In this document: one piece after another, positions 8,413 through 17,212 of the stretch | Numbering within the stretch: the stretch's first letter is position 1 | How the letters are laid out: the number at the start of each line of letters is the position of its first letter | DNA from: an uncultured Methanomassiliicoccales archaeon | GTDB lineage: Archaea > Thermoplasmatota > Thermoplasmata > Methanomassiliicoccales > Methanomethylophilaceae | Direction: 5' to 3' | Assembly: GCA_934702355.1 (NCBI GenBank) | Contig: CAKUXX010000008.1 | Location: 1-64,000 of the forward strand | Length of the DNA stretch: 64,000 nucleotides | Made by a program: the position numbers and the translations under genes | Notes under the pieces: model-generated | What the model saw: only the letters and a program-made list of their open reading frames with translations | Database searches by the model: none | Told to the model about the DNA's origin: nothing

Positions 8413-9123
8413 TCAGACCCCGGAAGCCGTCGGATCGACATTCCAGGCCAGCACCAGAACGGAGGCGGAATAGCGCGATACGCCGTCGGAAGTCACCGAT
8501 GACACCAGGTCGTGCGCGTTGGCGACGAGTTCGTCGTGATCGATGTCTGCGGGGCACAGCGATACCATCGCACTGACCAGTTCGTCCTCGGGACATTCCA
8601 TAGTGGTAGTGAATTCCCTCAGCACGGCGTCTCTGCCTTCGGACTTGAAGAAGTTGGGTACCCGATAGGGCTCGGGGAATCCGGGCATCGGGACCATTAT
8701 CCCCGAACTCTGCATCAGGGCCTTGGTGAGCTTGCGCCTGTCGCTCCTCACGGGGATGACGGCGATGCAGCTCCTGGATGACACAGATTCCATCCTGAGG
8801 ACGGATTCGTTCTCGAAGCACAGACGGGAAGGGGAGATGAGGCAGGAATCGTAACGCCCTCTGGATGGGACGTAGGTGTTCCAATCCCTTTCGAACATCT
8901 CGGCCCTGCATCCGCCTGAAACGGCATTGCGGGTCCTCTCGAGCGAATCGGGACGCGCATCCATGCAGACCATCACACGGACGGCCCTGGACACGGAACG
9001 TGCGAATTCACCCTTGCCGGATGCCACGACCATGCAGCAGTCCTGCTCCGACAGGAACCCCTCGGACAGAAGGAATGATATCGCATCGTCCGGAACGGAC
9101 CCGTACTCGGATGCCGTGTTCAT
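8413..9123 (-). CDS. uncharacterised protein with a degenerate class I methyltransferase-like fold, last gene of the smc operon
   Basis: The 236-residue protein is not confidently recognised. Residues 25-60 (CCMVVASGKGEFARSVSRAVRVMVCMDARPDSLERT is the relevant region) look like a weak SAM-binding motif I with the acidic end of strand 2. RGRYDSCLIS resembles the following strand. Later parts (SSRSCIAVIPVRSDRRKLTKAL, GFPEPYRVPNFF) match no motif I know. Its ATG overlaps the scpB stop by four bases, so it is co-translated with the condensin-like complex. Role unknown. Confidence 0.5.
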   Translation of the reverse strand: MNTASEYGSVPDDAISFLLSEGFLSEQDCCMVVASGKGEFARSVSRAVRVMVCMDARPDSLERTRNAVSGGCRAEMFERDWNTYVPSRGRYDSCLISPSRLCFENESVLRMESVSSRSCIAVIPVRSDRRKLTKALMQSSGIMVPMPGFPEPYRVPNFFKSEGRDAVLREFTTTMECPEDELVSAMVSLCPADIDHDELVANAHDLVSSVTSDGVSRYSASVLVLAWNVDPTASGV

Positions 9124-9638
9124 TCGGACTGCTCCCTGGAGCCGGACTTCGCCTGAGCTTCTATCCAGGCCCTTATGTCGGATTTGCGCGTGGAACCGAT
9201 CCCGAAATGATCGGAGAACTTCTTCGTTGTGGTCAGTTCCATGGTCTGGCCGGACTTCTTCGCGGAGACGAAACCCATCTCCACGAGCTTGTGGACATCA
9301 TCGTATGTCCTCGGACCGCGGGTCTTGAACAGATCCGACTGGAGGACGGGCTGGTTGTATGCTATCGTGGACAGCGTCCTCATAACACCGCCGGACATCT
9401 CCGCCTTTGCGAACATGCCTGTGTATTCGGAGTAGTCCGGACTGAGCATCATCCTGTACTCGTTGCCCACTTTGGATATTATAATGGCGGATTCGCGGCT
9501 GTCATAGTCGCGCCTGAGGTCCATGAGCGCCGTGCGGACCTCCTCCTCCGGGATGCCGATCTTCGCGGCCATGTCCGGGAGCGTGAGACCCTCGGCGCTG
9601 GAGAACAGGGCGGCCTCCACTGCGCATTTGGCATTCAC
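9120..9638 (-). CDS. scpB: segregation and condensation protein ScpB
   Basis: This 172-residue winged-helix kleisin-interacting protein begins AKCAVEAALFSSAEGLTLPDMAAKIGI and has the second winged-helix region RTLSTIAYNQPVLQSDLFKTRGPRTYDDVHKLVEMGFV, close to bacterial ScpB. The start is GTG, one base after the scpA stop. ScpB dimers bind ScpA to complete the SMC ring. The gene order smc-scpA-scpB is directly visible. Confidence 0.92.
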   Translation of the reverse strand: MNAKCAVEAALFSSAEGLTLPDMAAKIGIPEEEVRTALMDLRRDYDSRESAIIISKVGNEYRMMLSPDYSEYTGMFAKAEMSGGVMRTLSTIAYNQPVLQSDLFKTRGPRTYDDVHKLVEMGFVSAKKSGQTMELTTTKKFSDHFGIGSTRKSDIRAWIEAQAKSGSREQSE

Positions 9639-9639
9639 G

Positions 9640-10512
9640 TCATATCACCGCTTCGGGGATCCTTCCGCCGGGCGTCATATCCTCCAGCGTGCCGGAGGTC
9701 CACTCGGTCTTTATCTCCAGCCAGATCTCCCCGGACGGGAGGTCGTCCTGCCAGACGGCGAGTCTGCCGTCCCTGACGAGGTGGAGTATGGAGACGAACA
9801 CGGTGAGGTTCTCGGAGAGGCTTCCCGTGTACAGGTCGCGGATGCTGATCTGTCCGGTACCGAGCTTCTCGATGCGCTTCCAGACGGCTTCCATGTCCTG
9901 CTCGTCGTCCTCTTCGTGGGCCTTGTTCTCGAAGGTCTTGGGCTCCTTCGCCTTCAGCTCGGCACGGACCCTCTCCCTCTCCCTCTGGATCTCGATCTCC
10001 TTCCTGGCGTCCTCGAACGCGTCGATGAGCTCGTACATGGTGACGGGGCGTGTGGGCTCCCTCCTGTACGCCTCTCTGAACGACACCTCGGGGACGTACA
10101 TGGGCTCATCCTCGTAGAAGAACGAATCGTCGACCTCTTCCATCACGGGCTCTACTGGAGGCTCGCTCCTCACCCTCGTGCATTCGGACTGGAGCCTGAG
10201 GATGCGCCATGCCATGAGCAGGAGCTTCCCCGCGACTATCATGTCGAACCTGTCGGAGGTGACCTTGGCCTCGTACATCCTGACGAACTCCGAGAGGTCG
10301 ATCTCCCACGGGTCTATCCCGTTCTCGAGGACGAGGTTGAAAACTGCGCGTATCGACTCGTCCACCGGATCCTGGAGCCTCTCCCCGCTCTCCGTCTTGG
10401 AGAGGATGTCCATGTATCCGCCTATGCGTCTGAGCGACTCGTCGTCGTCGGCGAGCGCCCTGTGGAACAGCAGGTGCTGCTCCAGATCCTCCATCTTTGT
10501 GTACCCATCCAT
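9640..10512 (-). CDS. scpA: segregation and condensation protein ScpA (kleisin)
   Basis: The 290-residue kleisin has an N-terminal helical part with NGIDPWEIDLSEFVRMYEAKV (about 80-100) and AGKLLLMAWRILRLQSE, which bind the SMC neck. A charged middle segment (EIQRERERVRAELKAKEP) is followed by a C-terminal winged helix (SIRDLYTGSLSENLTVFVSILHLVRDGRLAVWQDD) that contacts the SMC head. It starts two bases after the smc stop. With Smc and ScpB it forms the chromosome-compacting condensin-like complex. Confidence 0.9.
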   Translation of the reverse strand: MDGYTKMEDLEQHLLFHRALADDDESLRRIGGYMDILSKTESGERLQDPVDESIRAVFNLVLENGIDPWEIDLSEFVRMYEAKVTSDRFDMIVAGKLLLMAWRILRLQSECTRVRSEPPVEPVMEEVDDSFFYEDEPMYVPEVSFREAYRREPTRPVTMYELIDAFEDARKEIEIQRERERVRAELKAKEPKTFENKAHEEDDEQDMEAVWKRIEKLGTGQISIRDLYTGSLSENLTVFVSILHLVRDGRLAVWQDDLPSGEIWLEIKTEWTSGTLEDMTPGGRIPEAVI

Positions 10513-10513
10513 C

Positions 10514-13500
10514 TTATTCCGCCTCCTTCTGACGCCTCAGCGCCTCCTCCTCGTAACGGGAGACCTCGGCAAGGTCGGGCTGCATGATGACCTTGCTGAT
10601 TCCGCTGGGCGGCCTGGTCACACCGATCAGATGATCGGCAAGCGACAATGTGACCTTCCTAAGTGAAACCTGAATGAACTGGGCCTTCGCAGAGCTTTCC
10701 TTCACCCTGCGGGCCACCATCTCGGCGTTTATCGAATCCAGGAACATGTCCACCTCGTCCAGCACGTAGAACGGCGACGGCTGGTATTCCTGGATAGCGA
10801 AGATGAACGACAGGGCGGTCAGCGACTTCTCCCCGCCGGAAAGGGCCTCGAGCCTCAGGAGCTTACCGTTCCTCGGCTTGGCGTTTATCATGAGTCCTCC
10901 GGAGAACGGGTCGTCCTCGTCCTCCAGACCCATGAATGCCTCTCCGCCTCCGGAGAGCTGTGCGTATATCGCCTTGAAATTGTCGTTCACGGCGTTGTAC
11001 GACTGCATGAACAGTCCCTTCTTCTTCGATGTGAGCGTGTCCATGAGCTCTGTGAGCTCGGCTATGTGTCTGTTGAGGCTCTCCACCTCGGCGTTCAGCC
11101 CGTCGAGACGGGCCTTGCGCTCGTCGTACTCCTGTATGGCGCGCAGATTGACGTTACCAAGTGCCGCCATGGCGGATTCGTGCGTCCTGATGCTGCGGCG
11201 GATCTCCTCCTCCGACGGGATCGGCTGGTCGACCTCGAACTCTATCTCGGCGACCTCCGCCTTAAGCTCCTCCACGGCGGATGCGGCCTGGATGGCCTGC
11301 GCCTTGAACGTCTCAACGGTCGCGGATGCGTTCTCGATGTCCTTCGCCAACTCCCTCATCTCGGAGTCGAGCTTGTACTTCTCGGCGACCAGCGCATCCT
11401 TGCGGTTGCGGAGGTCCGCTATGCCGCCTTCCATCTCGGATTCTATCGATCTGAGGGCTTCGAGGTCTATCCTCGCCCTCTCCAGCAGTTCGGTGTTCTC
11501 GGCGATGACCGCCTCATCCGAGCCGATGGCCCTGATGACCGAATCCAGCTGTATCTGGAGGGACTCGTTCTGCTTCCCGTATCCCGCGATCTCGGTGTCG
11601 ATACCTCCGATCTGAAGTGAGATGTCGGATATCGAATCCTTGAGCTTGAAGATCCTGTCCCTTATCGCCTGTATCTTGGCCTGCAGGTCGGCAGGCGCGA
11701 TCTCGGCTATCCTGGCCTTGATCCCGTTGCGGAGCTCGGTCAGTCCGGACATGCGCTCGGATATCCTCCCGAACTCCGTCCTGGACGCATCCAGCTCGGA
11801 ATCCGCCTCCTTGATCCTGGCGTCCGCGGATGAGAGCTCCTGGGAGACGGATGTGCGGGACTTCTCCAGCTCGGCGACGCGGCCCTTGAGCTGTGCGAGC
11901 TGTTCCCTCTGCTCCATTCCGGACGAGGCCGTGCGCCTCATCTCGTCATCGATGGCGCGGATCTCGTCCCTGATCGTCCTGAGCTTGTACCTCACATCGT
12001 CCAGAGCCTCTCCGGCCTTCCTGAGCCTCTCGCCGGTCTCGGCGAGCTTATCCTCGGATGCCGCACTGAACTTCAGCATGTTCTGCTGGCTGATGTTGCC
12101 TCCGACCATGGCACCGGAAGCCTCGATGAGCTCCCCCGCCTTGGTGACTATCCTGATACCGCCCATGATGCGCCTGGCCACATCCATGTCCTTCACGACG
12201 AGGGTGTCGCCGAACACGTACCAGAACGCGTTGTAGTACTTCTGGTCGAAATCGATCAGGTCTATGGCGTATCCTTCGGAGTCCTTGACGCTCATGATGG
12301 CCTTCGCCCTCGGCTTGCCGCCCATCATCTTGGTGAGCGGAAGGAACGTGACCCTGCCGAGCTTCTCCCTCTTGAGGTACGCTATGGCATCGGCGGCGAC
12401 CTGGTCGTCATCCACGACGACGGCCATCATCTTCCCGCCTGCTGCAATGGCGAGTGCGGTGTCGTATCCCTCATCGACGGTCGCCAGCTCCTGGATGGTA
12501 CCGTGGATGCCGTGCATCTCCCCGCGGTTCCTCAGGGACAGGATCGCCTCCACCGCGGCGCCTCCGCGGTTCATGCGGTCGGACACCTTCTTCTCCGCCT
12601 GGAGGGCGTTGTACTCCTGATCTATGCGGCGGTATGCCGCATTGAGCTCCGCCTCCTGCTTCTCGAGCTCGGACTCCCTGCGCTTGGCATCCAGGATCTT
12701 CCTCCCATAGTCCTCGGTGCTCGGGCCTGCCTCGGCCTTGAGCTGCTCTATGCTCCATTTGGCGTCCTTGATCTCGAAATCTATGTTCTGTGCCTTCTCG
12801 TTGAGGATGGCGAACGATGAATGCGCCTCCTCGGATGCCATCTCGGCCTTTGCAAGCCTTCCCTGGGCATCCCTGAGCTCTCCAGAGCATGCCTCGAAAT
12901 CGGATTCGGCGGCTGTGAGGTCGGCCTGGAGCTTCCTGTGCTCGTCGCCGGTGCCTGCGATGGATTCCGATATTTCGGATTCCTCCTTCGTTGCGGCCTC
13001 GAGGTCCGCATTCGCGGACTCCAGCTTCTCCGACAGGGACTGTCTGTCCTGCCTCAGAGTGGACACCTCGACGTTGTTGCGCGAGATGGACTCCTCGAAG
13101 TTCTCCTTGAAGACCCTCTGTTCCTCGAGATCGGCCTCGGCGGACTCCTTGCGGTCCTTCTTTGTGGCGAGATCGATCTTTGCCTGCTCGATCTTCGACT
13201 TGAGCTCCTTGTACTCGGGACCAATCTTCGAAGCGATCTCCTCCTCCACGGCCTTTATGTCGGATTCCGTGGAGAGACGCTTGGAATCGAGTTCGGACAG
13301 CGCACGGGTGTCGGATTCGATCTTCTCCTTGATGCGGGAGACCTGGTTCTGCATGGAATCCATCTTGGACTGCTCTATCTGGAGCCTTCTGTGCTTGTAC
13401 TGGGCCTTGGCCATCTCCAGTGCGCTCTGCGCCCTGAGGTAGGCTTCGGCATCCTGCCTGTCGCGGGAGAGGCGCTCCACCTGATGGGAGAGCTCTTCGA

Positions 13501-14098
13501 CGATGATGCCGATCCTGTCGAGGTTGATCTCGGCCTCCTGCTTCTCGCCGCGCGCTTTGTCGATGTCCGCATCGAAGCTCGCTATACCCGAAATGGCATC
13601 GATGATGCGCCTGCGCTCCATGGAACCCATCTGGACGATGCGCGTGACGTCCCCCTGCTGAACGAGATTGTATCCGTCGGCGCTTATCCTGGCCTTTGTC
13701 AGGAGGGTGTCGAATTCGGACATTGTGGATTTGCGGTCATTGACGAAGAAATACGAGCTGTAGTCGGTACCGTTGTCCGACAGTTTCACATGACGTGTCA
13801 ATCTGACGATGTCGTCATCCCAAGGCATTATGCGGTCCGTGTTGTCGAACACGAGGGAGACCCTTGTGAACGAGGCCTTGCCTTTGCTCTTACCCCCATC
13901 GAATATCAGGTCGGTAAGCTTCCCTGCACGCACGGCCTTAGAACTCTTCGGTCCGAGGACGAAGAGGATCGCATCCGTGATATTCGATTTGCCGGAGCCG
14001 TTCGGACCGGTGATGGCCGTGTACCCCTCCATGAGAGGCACTACCAGTTTACCGCCGAAGGATTTGAAATTCTCCATCTCGACTGCTTTCAAATACAA
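10514..14098 (-). CDS. smc: chromosome segregation ATPase SMC
   Basis: The protein is about 1194 residues from the proposed TTG start, giving MYLKAVEMENFKSFGGK, the classic SMC opening. A GGGGTG lies seven bases upstream. A GTG at 14107 would add three residues. The longer in-frame extension to 14512 runs into the next gene and has no SMC character. Walker A is GPNGSGKSN; two long coiled coils flank the hinge (around GMHGTIQELATVDEGYD); the C-terminal head has the signature LSGGEKSL and Walker B FYVLDEVDMFLD. Stop TAA. It entraps and extrudes DNA loops with ScpA and ScpB. Confidence 0.95.
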   Translation of the reverse strand: MYLKAVEMENFKSFGGKLVVPLMEGYTAITGPNGSGKSNITDAILFVLGPKSSKAVRAGKLTDLIFDGGKSKGKASFTRVSLVFDNTDRIMPWDDDIVRLTRHVKLSDNGTDYSSYFFVNDRKSTMSEFDTLLTKARISADGYNLVQQGDVTRIVQMGSMERRRIIDAISGIASFDADIDKARGEKQEAEINLDRIGIIVEELSHQVERLSRDRQDAEAYLRAQSALEMAKAQYKHRRLQIEQSKMDSMQNQVSRIKEKIESDTRALSELDSKRLSTESDIKAVEEEIASKIGPEYKELKSKIEQAKIDLATKKDRKESAEADLEEQRVFKENFEESISRNNVEVSTLRQDRQSLSEKLESANADLEAATKEESEISESIAGTGDEHRKLQADLTAAESDFEACSGELRDAQGRLAKAEMASEEAHSSFAILNEKAQNIDFEIKDAKWSIEQLKAEAGPSTEDYGRKILDAKRRESELEKQEAELNAAYRRIDQEYNALQAEKKVSDRMNRGGAAVEAILSLRNRGEMHGIHGTIQELATVDEGYDTALAIAAGGKMMAVVVDDDQVAADAIAYLKREKLGRVTFLPLTKMMGGKPRAKAIMSVKDSEGYAIDLIDFDQKYYNAFWYVFGDTLVVKDMDVARRIMGGIRIVTKAGELIEASGAMVGGNISQQNMLKFSAASEDKLAETGERLRKAGEALDDVRYKLRTIRDEIRAIDDEMRRTASSGMEQREQLAQLKGRVAELEKSRTSVSQELSSADARIKEADSELDASRTEFGRISERMSGLTELRNGIKARIAEIAPADLQAKIQAIRDRIFKLKDSISDISLQIGGIDTEIAGYGKQNESLQIQLDSVIRAIGSDEAVIAENTELLERARIDLEALRSIESEMEGGIADLRNRKDALVAEKYKLDSEMRELAKDIENASATVETFKAQAIQAASAVEELKAEVAEIEFEVDQPIPSEEEIRRSIRTHESAMAALGNVNLRAIQEYDERKARLDGLNAEVESLNRHIAELTELMDTLTSKKKGLFMQSYNAVNDNFKAIYAQLSGGGEAFMGLEDEDDPFSGGLMINAKPRNGKLLRLEALSGGEKSLTALSFIFAIQEYQPSPFYVLDEVDMFLDSINAEMVARRVKESSAKAQFIQVSLRKVTLSLADHLIGVTRPPSGISKVIMQPDLAEVSRYEEEALRRQKEAE

Positions 14099-14114
14099 TA
14101 TTTGCACCCCATAC

Positions 14115-14134
14115 GACGCATCACCCGATGCGTC
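14115..14134 (-). promoter_or_regulatory. perfect hairpin just upstream of smc
   Basis: GACGCATC (14115-14122) and GATGCGTC (14127-14134) form a perfect eight-base inverted repeat with loop ACCC, ending 16 bases before the smc start. AT-rich candidates for the promoter lie further upstream, near 14190-14220, so the repeat would be in the mRNA leader or act as an operator. No function is demonstrated. Confidence 0.4.
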
Positions 14135-14241
14135 ATCGATATGCGGTGTAGTTGCGCCGGCGGTTCCCTTCTCACGCGAGCGCGCGCATATCATAAAAGG
14201 AATGGTATGCACGATATTTAAGAGGAATGGAGCTGGAAAGT

Positions 14242-15021
14242 TCAGGAACCCTTTGCGATCATTGACGGGATATCGGCAACTGAGTCGACGATCGCCGTAG
14301 GTGACTTGTCCCAGGAATCGGCCATCTCCCTCGACGTCTCTCCGGACAGAACCAGTATCGACTGTGTGCCGGCCGAGACCGCCATGGCTATGTCCGTGTA
14401 GAGACGGTCGCCGACCATCACCGTGTCGTTGGGATCGACACCCATCTCCCCCGCGGCCATCTCGAGCATCAGACGATTGGGCTTCCCGATGACGATTGCG
14501 GATGTCTGGCACATCTGTTCGAACATCCTTATGAAGGGTCCGATGTCGATGTCGTAGAAATCCTCTGTGGGACAGAGGTCGTCGGGATGCGTGGCGACGA
14601 GCGTCGCACCCTTGCTCAGGAAATGATACGCCTTGTTGATCTTCTCGTATGTTATCGTGGTGTCGAACGTCAGAATCACGACGTCTGGGTCATCCTCTAC
14701 GAGATCGATCCCTGCGGATCTCATCTCTTCGATGACGTCCGGGACCGCCAAAGCATAGACCTTCTTGCCGGGGAATTCCGACAGAACATATCTGATGGTG
14801 GCAATCGTCGAAGTCAGTATGTTCTCTATGCCCACATCGAATCCGAGCCTTGTCAGCTTATCAAGATAGAAACTGCGACCGTGTGCGGAATTGTTTGTGA
14901 GGAACACGAACGGGATGTTGTGACCTTTCAGGAACTCTATGAAGTCCTTGGCGCCCGGAATGGGCTTTCCGCCTTTGTAGATCGTACCGTCCATATCGAT
15001 CATGAATGCACCGAATCTCAC
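14242..15021 (-). CDS. HAD-superfamily phosphatase, NagD-like (subfamily IIA)
   Basis: The 259-residue protein starts at GTG 15021, which follows GGAGGCGA at good spacing and overlaps the udg stop (GTGA). HAD motifs are FMIDMDGTIYKGG (motif I, nucleophile and acid Asp), VFLTNNSA (motif II), GKPN (motif III lysine) and MVGDRLYTDIAMAVSAGT (motif IV). The cap is the IIA type. Relatives dephosphorylate phosphoglycolate, nucleotides or 4-nitrophenylphosphate; the substrate here cannot be read from sequence. It is the last gene of the carS-pyrE-udg operon. Confidence 0.85.
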   Translation of the reverse strand: MRFGAFMIDMDGTIYKGGKPIPGAKDFIEFLKGHNIPFVFLTNNSAHGRSFYLDKLTRLGFDVGIENILTSTIATIRYVLSEFPGKKVYALAVPDVIEEMRSAGIDLVEDDPDVVILTFDTTITYEKINKAYHFLSKGATLVATHPDDLCPTEDFYDIDIGPFIRMFEQMCQTSAIVIGKPNRLMLEMAAGEMGVDPNDTVMVGDRLYTDIAMAVSAGTQSILVLSGETSREMADSWDKSPTAIVDSVADIPSMIAKGS

Positions 15022-15548
15022 GACATCGCCTCCTTCACCATACGCATTGTCTCTCTGAGGGATTCCCTGGATTGTTTGTTGTATATCGTGGCCGCAGGAT
15101 GGAACGCTGGGATGAACCTGACCTTGACACCGTCGACATCGATCGTCGTCTCTTTGTTGACGATATCGGCCATCTTGCCGTCGAATCCCATCAGGTCCCT
15201 GCAGGCAGATTTTCCGAGACCGATCACAAGCTTGGCATCTATTATCTCGGAATGGAGGAAGACGCTGCATGCGTGCATCTCCTCCGGCGTGGGGTCGCGG
15301 TTGTTGGGAGGCCTGCATTTGACCGTATTGGTTATCAGGACGTCCTTCCTGGAGAAGCCTGCGGCCTCCATCATATCGGACAGTATCTTCCCTGATTTCC
15401 CTACGAACGGCCTTCCCTGAAGGTCCTCGTTCTCGCCCGGCCCTTCGCCCACGAATACGATCCCAGATGAGGGATCGCCGTCGGGGAGGACTATGTTCGT
15501 ACGGCCTTTGCAGAGCCCGCAGAGCTCACAGTCCTCCGACGGCCTCAT
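15018..15548 (-). CDS. udg: uracil-DNA glycosylase, family 4 ([4Fe-4S])
   Basis: The 176-residue protein has the family 4 motif VFVGEGPGENEDLQGRPFVGKSG. Four cysteines suit the iron-sulphur cluster: CELCGLC near the N-terminus, KCRPPNNRDP and HACSVFL. The C-terminal active-site motif is FIPAFHPAA. It removes uracil from DNA (repair of cytosine deamination). The start overlaps the pyrE stop by four bases, and its own stop overlaps the HAD gene. Confidence 0.92.
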   Translation of the reverse strand: MRPSEDCELCGLCKGRTNIVLPDGDPSSGIVFVGEGPGENEDLQGRPFVGKSGKILSDMMEAAGFSRKDVLITNTVKCRPPNNRDPTPEEMHACSVFLHSEIIDAKLVIGLGKSACRDLMGFDGKMADIVNKETTIDVDGVKVRFIPAFHPAATIYNKQSRESLRETMRMVKEAMS

Positions 15549-16072
15549 CTCTTCACCAGCTCCGAGGCCTTGACGAGCGGACGGAATTTGATATCCACAT
15601 CACGGAGGTTCTCGGCTCCGCCGCCTTCGCGGTCGATGACGGAGATGACGTAGGACACTTCTGCACCTGCCTCGCGGAGGGTGTGGATCGCCTTTATGCT
15701 GGATCCTGCGGTGGTGATGACATCCTCCACGACAAGGACCTTGTCGCCCTCGTGCAGATCCCCTTCGATGAGCTTTCCGGTACCGTGGTCCTTCTTCTCC
15801 TTGCGGATCATAACATAGGGTATGCCTGTCTCGAGGGACAGGGCTGTGGCAAGCGGGACGGATCCAAGGACTACACCTGCGATCCTGTCCGCCTGGATGC
15901 CTTCGGACCTCATCTTCTCGGCCATCAGCTTGGCGATGAGCCTGAGCACCTCGGGGTTCGTGCTGGCCTTCTTGATGTCAATGTAATAGTCGCTCTTGGC
16001 GCCGGATGCGAGTGTGAACTCGCCGAACTGAAGCGCCCCGCAGTCCGTAAGTGCTTGGGAAAGCTCGCTCAT
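15545..16072 (-). CDS. pyrE: orotate phosphoribosyltransferase
   Basis: The 175-residue protein starts at ATG 16072 (MSELSQALTDCGALQFGEFTLASG); the in-frame extension upstream runs into carS. It has LASGAKSDYYIDIKKAST, the loop MIRKEKKDHGTG, and the PRPP-binding motif VLVVEDVITTAGSS, all diagnostic of PyrE. It makes orotidine 5'-phosphate in pyrimidine synthesis. It lies six bases from the carS stop in the carS-pyrE-udg-HAD operon. Confidence 0.94.
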   Translation of the reverse strand: MSELSQALTDCGALQFGEFTLASGAKSDYYIDIKKASTNPEVLRLIAKLMAEKMRSEGIQADRIAGVVLGSVPLATALSLETGIPYVMIRKEKKDHGTGKLIEGDLHEGDKVLVVEDVITTAGSSIKAIHTLREAGAEVSYVISVIDREGGGAENLRDVDIKFRPLVKASELVKR

Positions 16073-16077
16073 TTGAA

Positions 16078-16650
16078 TCACCAGGGTTCTTTCTTCAGGC
16101 CCATCTTGTAACCGATGATGTTGACGAGCCTGTGGATGGCGAACATTATCACAATGATGAATATCAGTGCGCAAATGTGCCATCCTTCGATGTAGTTGGC
16201 ATATACCCAATCGGGATAGAACAGGGATGTTACCAGGAAGGCTCCGATGACGAAATCATACTGATCCAATATAGGGGCCTTCTGTCCTCTCTCCATGCCG
16301 AGACGCCTCTTGATGAACGCTCCGGTGAGATCTCCGAGTACCGCTCCGAATGCAAGGCATGCGAGAACGCCGACGTTGCTCCAGAACGGGCCGAATCCCC
16401 AGTAGTTCTCCGGATCCCAAAATGACGAGATCCCGATGAGGATCAATCCGAATGCGATTCCCGAGAAGGCTCCTCCGAAGAATCCCCTCCAGGATTTGCC
16501 GTCGCCGAATATCCTTCTGCCTCTCCAGGACCTCCCGAAATCGATCTTGGTCTTCCCTCCGAACACCACTGCGGCCGAATTGGGCAGCATGGCGGGCAGG
16601 AACAGCCAGATTCCGGTGAACATTATCGCGATGACTCCGAGAACATCCAT
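16078..16650 (-). CDS. carS: CDP-2,3-bis-(O-geranylgeranyl)-sn-glycerol synthase
   Basis: This 190-residue integral membrane cytidylyltransferase has hydrophobic segments near 5-25, 60-80, 90-110 and 145-180. The polar motif DFGRSWRGRRIFGDGKSWRGF and the later block LGDLTGAFIKRRLGMERGQKAPILDQYDF match archaeal CarS. It activates digeranylgeranylglycerol phosphate with CTP, giving the CDP-archaeol precursor of polar lipids. It leads the pyrE-udg-HAD operon and is divergent from nob1. Confidence 0.92.
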   Translation of the reverse strand: MDVLGVIAIMFTGIWLFLPAMLPNSAAVVFGGKTKIDFGRSWRGRRIFGDGKSWRGFFGGAFSGIAFGLILIGISSFWDPENYWGFGPFWSNVGVLACLAFGAVLGDLTGAFIKRRLGMERGQKAPILDQYDFVIGAFLVTSLFYPDWVYANYIEGWHICALIFIIVIMFAIHRLVNIIGYKMGLKKEPW

Positions 16651-16680
16651 AGGTATACCGTCCCCTTCATAACCCAGGCT

Positions 16681-16734
16681 ATGTTTAACCTTTCGTAGTC
16701 GCGATCACGGCTTGACCCCAAGGGTCTTAATTAT
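16681..16734. promoter_or_regulatory. divergent promoters of carS (-) and nob1 (+)
   Basis: On the minus strand GGTTAAACAT (16681-16690) lies about 35 bases from the carS ATG. On the plus strand CTTAATTATG (about 16725-16734) lies about 25 bases from the nob1 ATG at 16754, implying a leaderless nob1 mRNA. Confidence 0.5.
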
Positions 16735-16753
16735 GATGACCCGATGAGCATCC

Positions 16754-17212
16754 ATGATCGTTCTGGACAGTTCCGCATTCTTCTCGATGGACGGCCTTCC
16801 CGAAGAGGAGCACGTCTGCCCTCCTGGCGTCATCAAAGAACTGGAGAAGTACAAGGACCCGAGGCTGTCGCTGTGGGGCGACATGATCAGGGTGTCGGAC
16901 TGCTCCGCGGAATCTATGGACAGGGTTAAGGAGGCCGCTACCAAGAGCGGAGACATCGGCCGCCTCTCGCCGGTGGACATGACCGTCATAGCCCTTGCTT
17001 TGGACGTGAACGGGACCATATGGTCCGACGATTATTCCATCCAGAACGTCGCACGCATCCTCGGACTCGGATTCAAGCCTATCGGCATGAAGGGCATCCA
17101 GAAGGTCGTTAAATGGAACTACCAGTGCATCGGATGTCACAAATGGTACAAGGAGAAGATGTCCGAGTGTCCCATCTGCGGCTCCCCTATGAAGGGATGC
17201 AGAAGGAAATGA
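16754..17212 (+). CDS. nob1: Nob1-like endonuclease: PIN domain plus zinc ribbon
   Basis: The 152-residue protein has PIN-domain acidic residues in VLDSSAF (Asp5), VIKELEKY, LSPVDMTVIALA and WSDDYSIQNVA. A C-terminal zinc ribbon follows: CIGC-x11-CPIC. This is the architecture of archaeal Nob1, the endonuclease that makes the 3' end of 16S rRNA by cleaving at site D. Length is typical for archaea. It is a single gene between divergent carS and convergent geranylgeranyl reductase. Confidence 0.9.
   Translation: MIVLDSSAFFSMDGLPEEEHVCPPGVIKELEKYKDPRLSLWGDMIRVSDCSAESMDRVKEAATKSGDIGRLSPVDMTVIALALDVNGTIWSDDYSIQNVARILGLGFKPIGMKGIQKVVKWNYQCIGCHKWYKEKMSECPICGSPMKGCRRK

Noticed and set aside
12821..14221. 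Plus-strand 466-codon frame opposite smc
   Set aside because: Antisense shadow of the coiled-coil gene; no motifs or ribosome site.
14108..14512. N-terminal extension of SMC
   Set aside because: Arg/Gly/His-rich translation typical of a wrong frame over the neighbouring HAD gene; the SMC family starts at MYLKAVEMENF.
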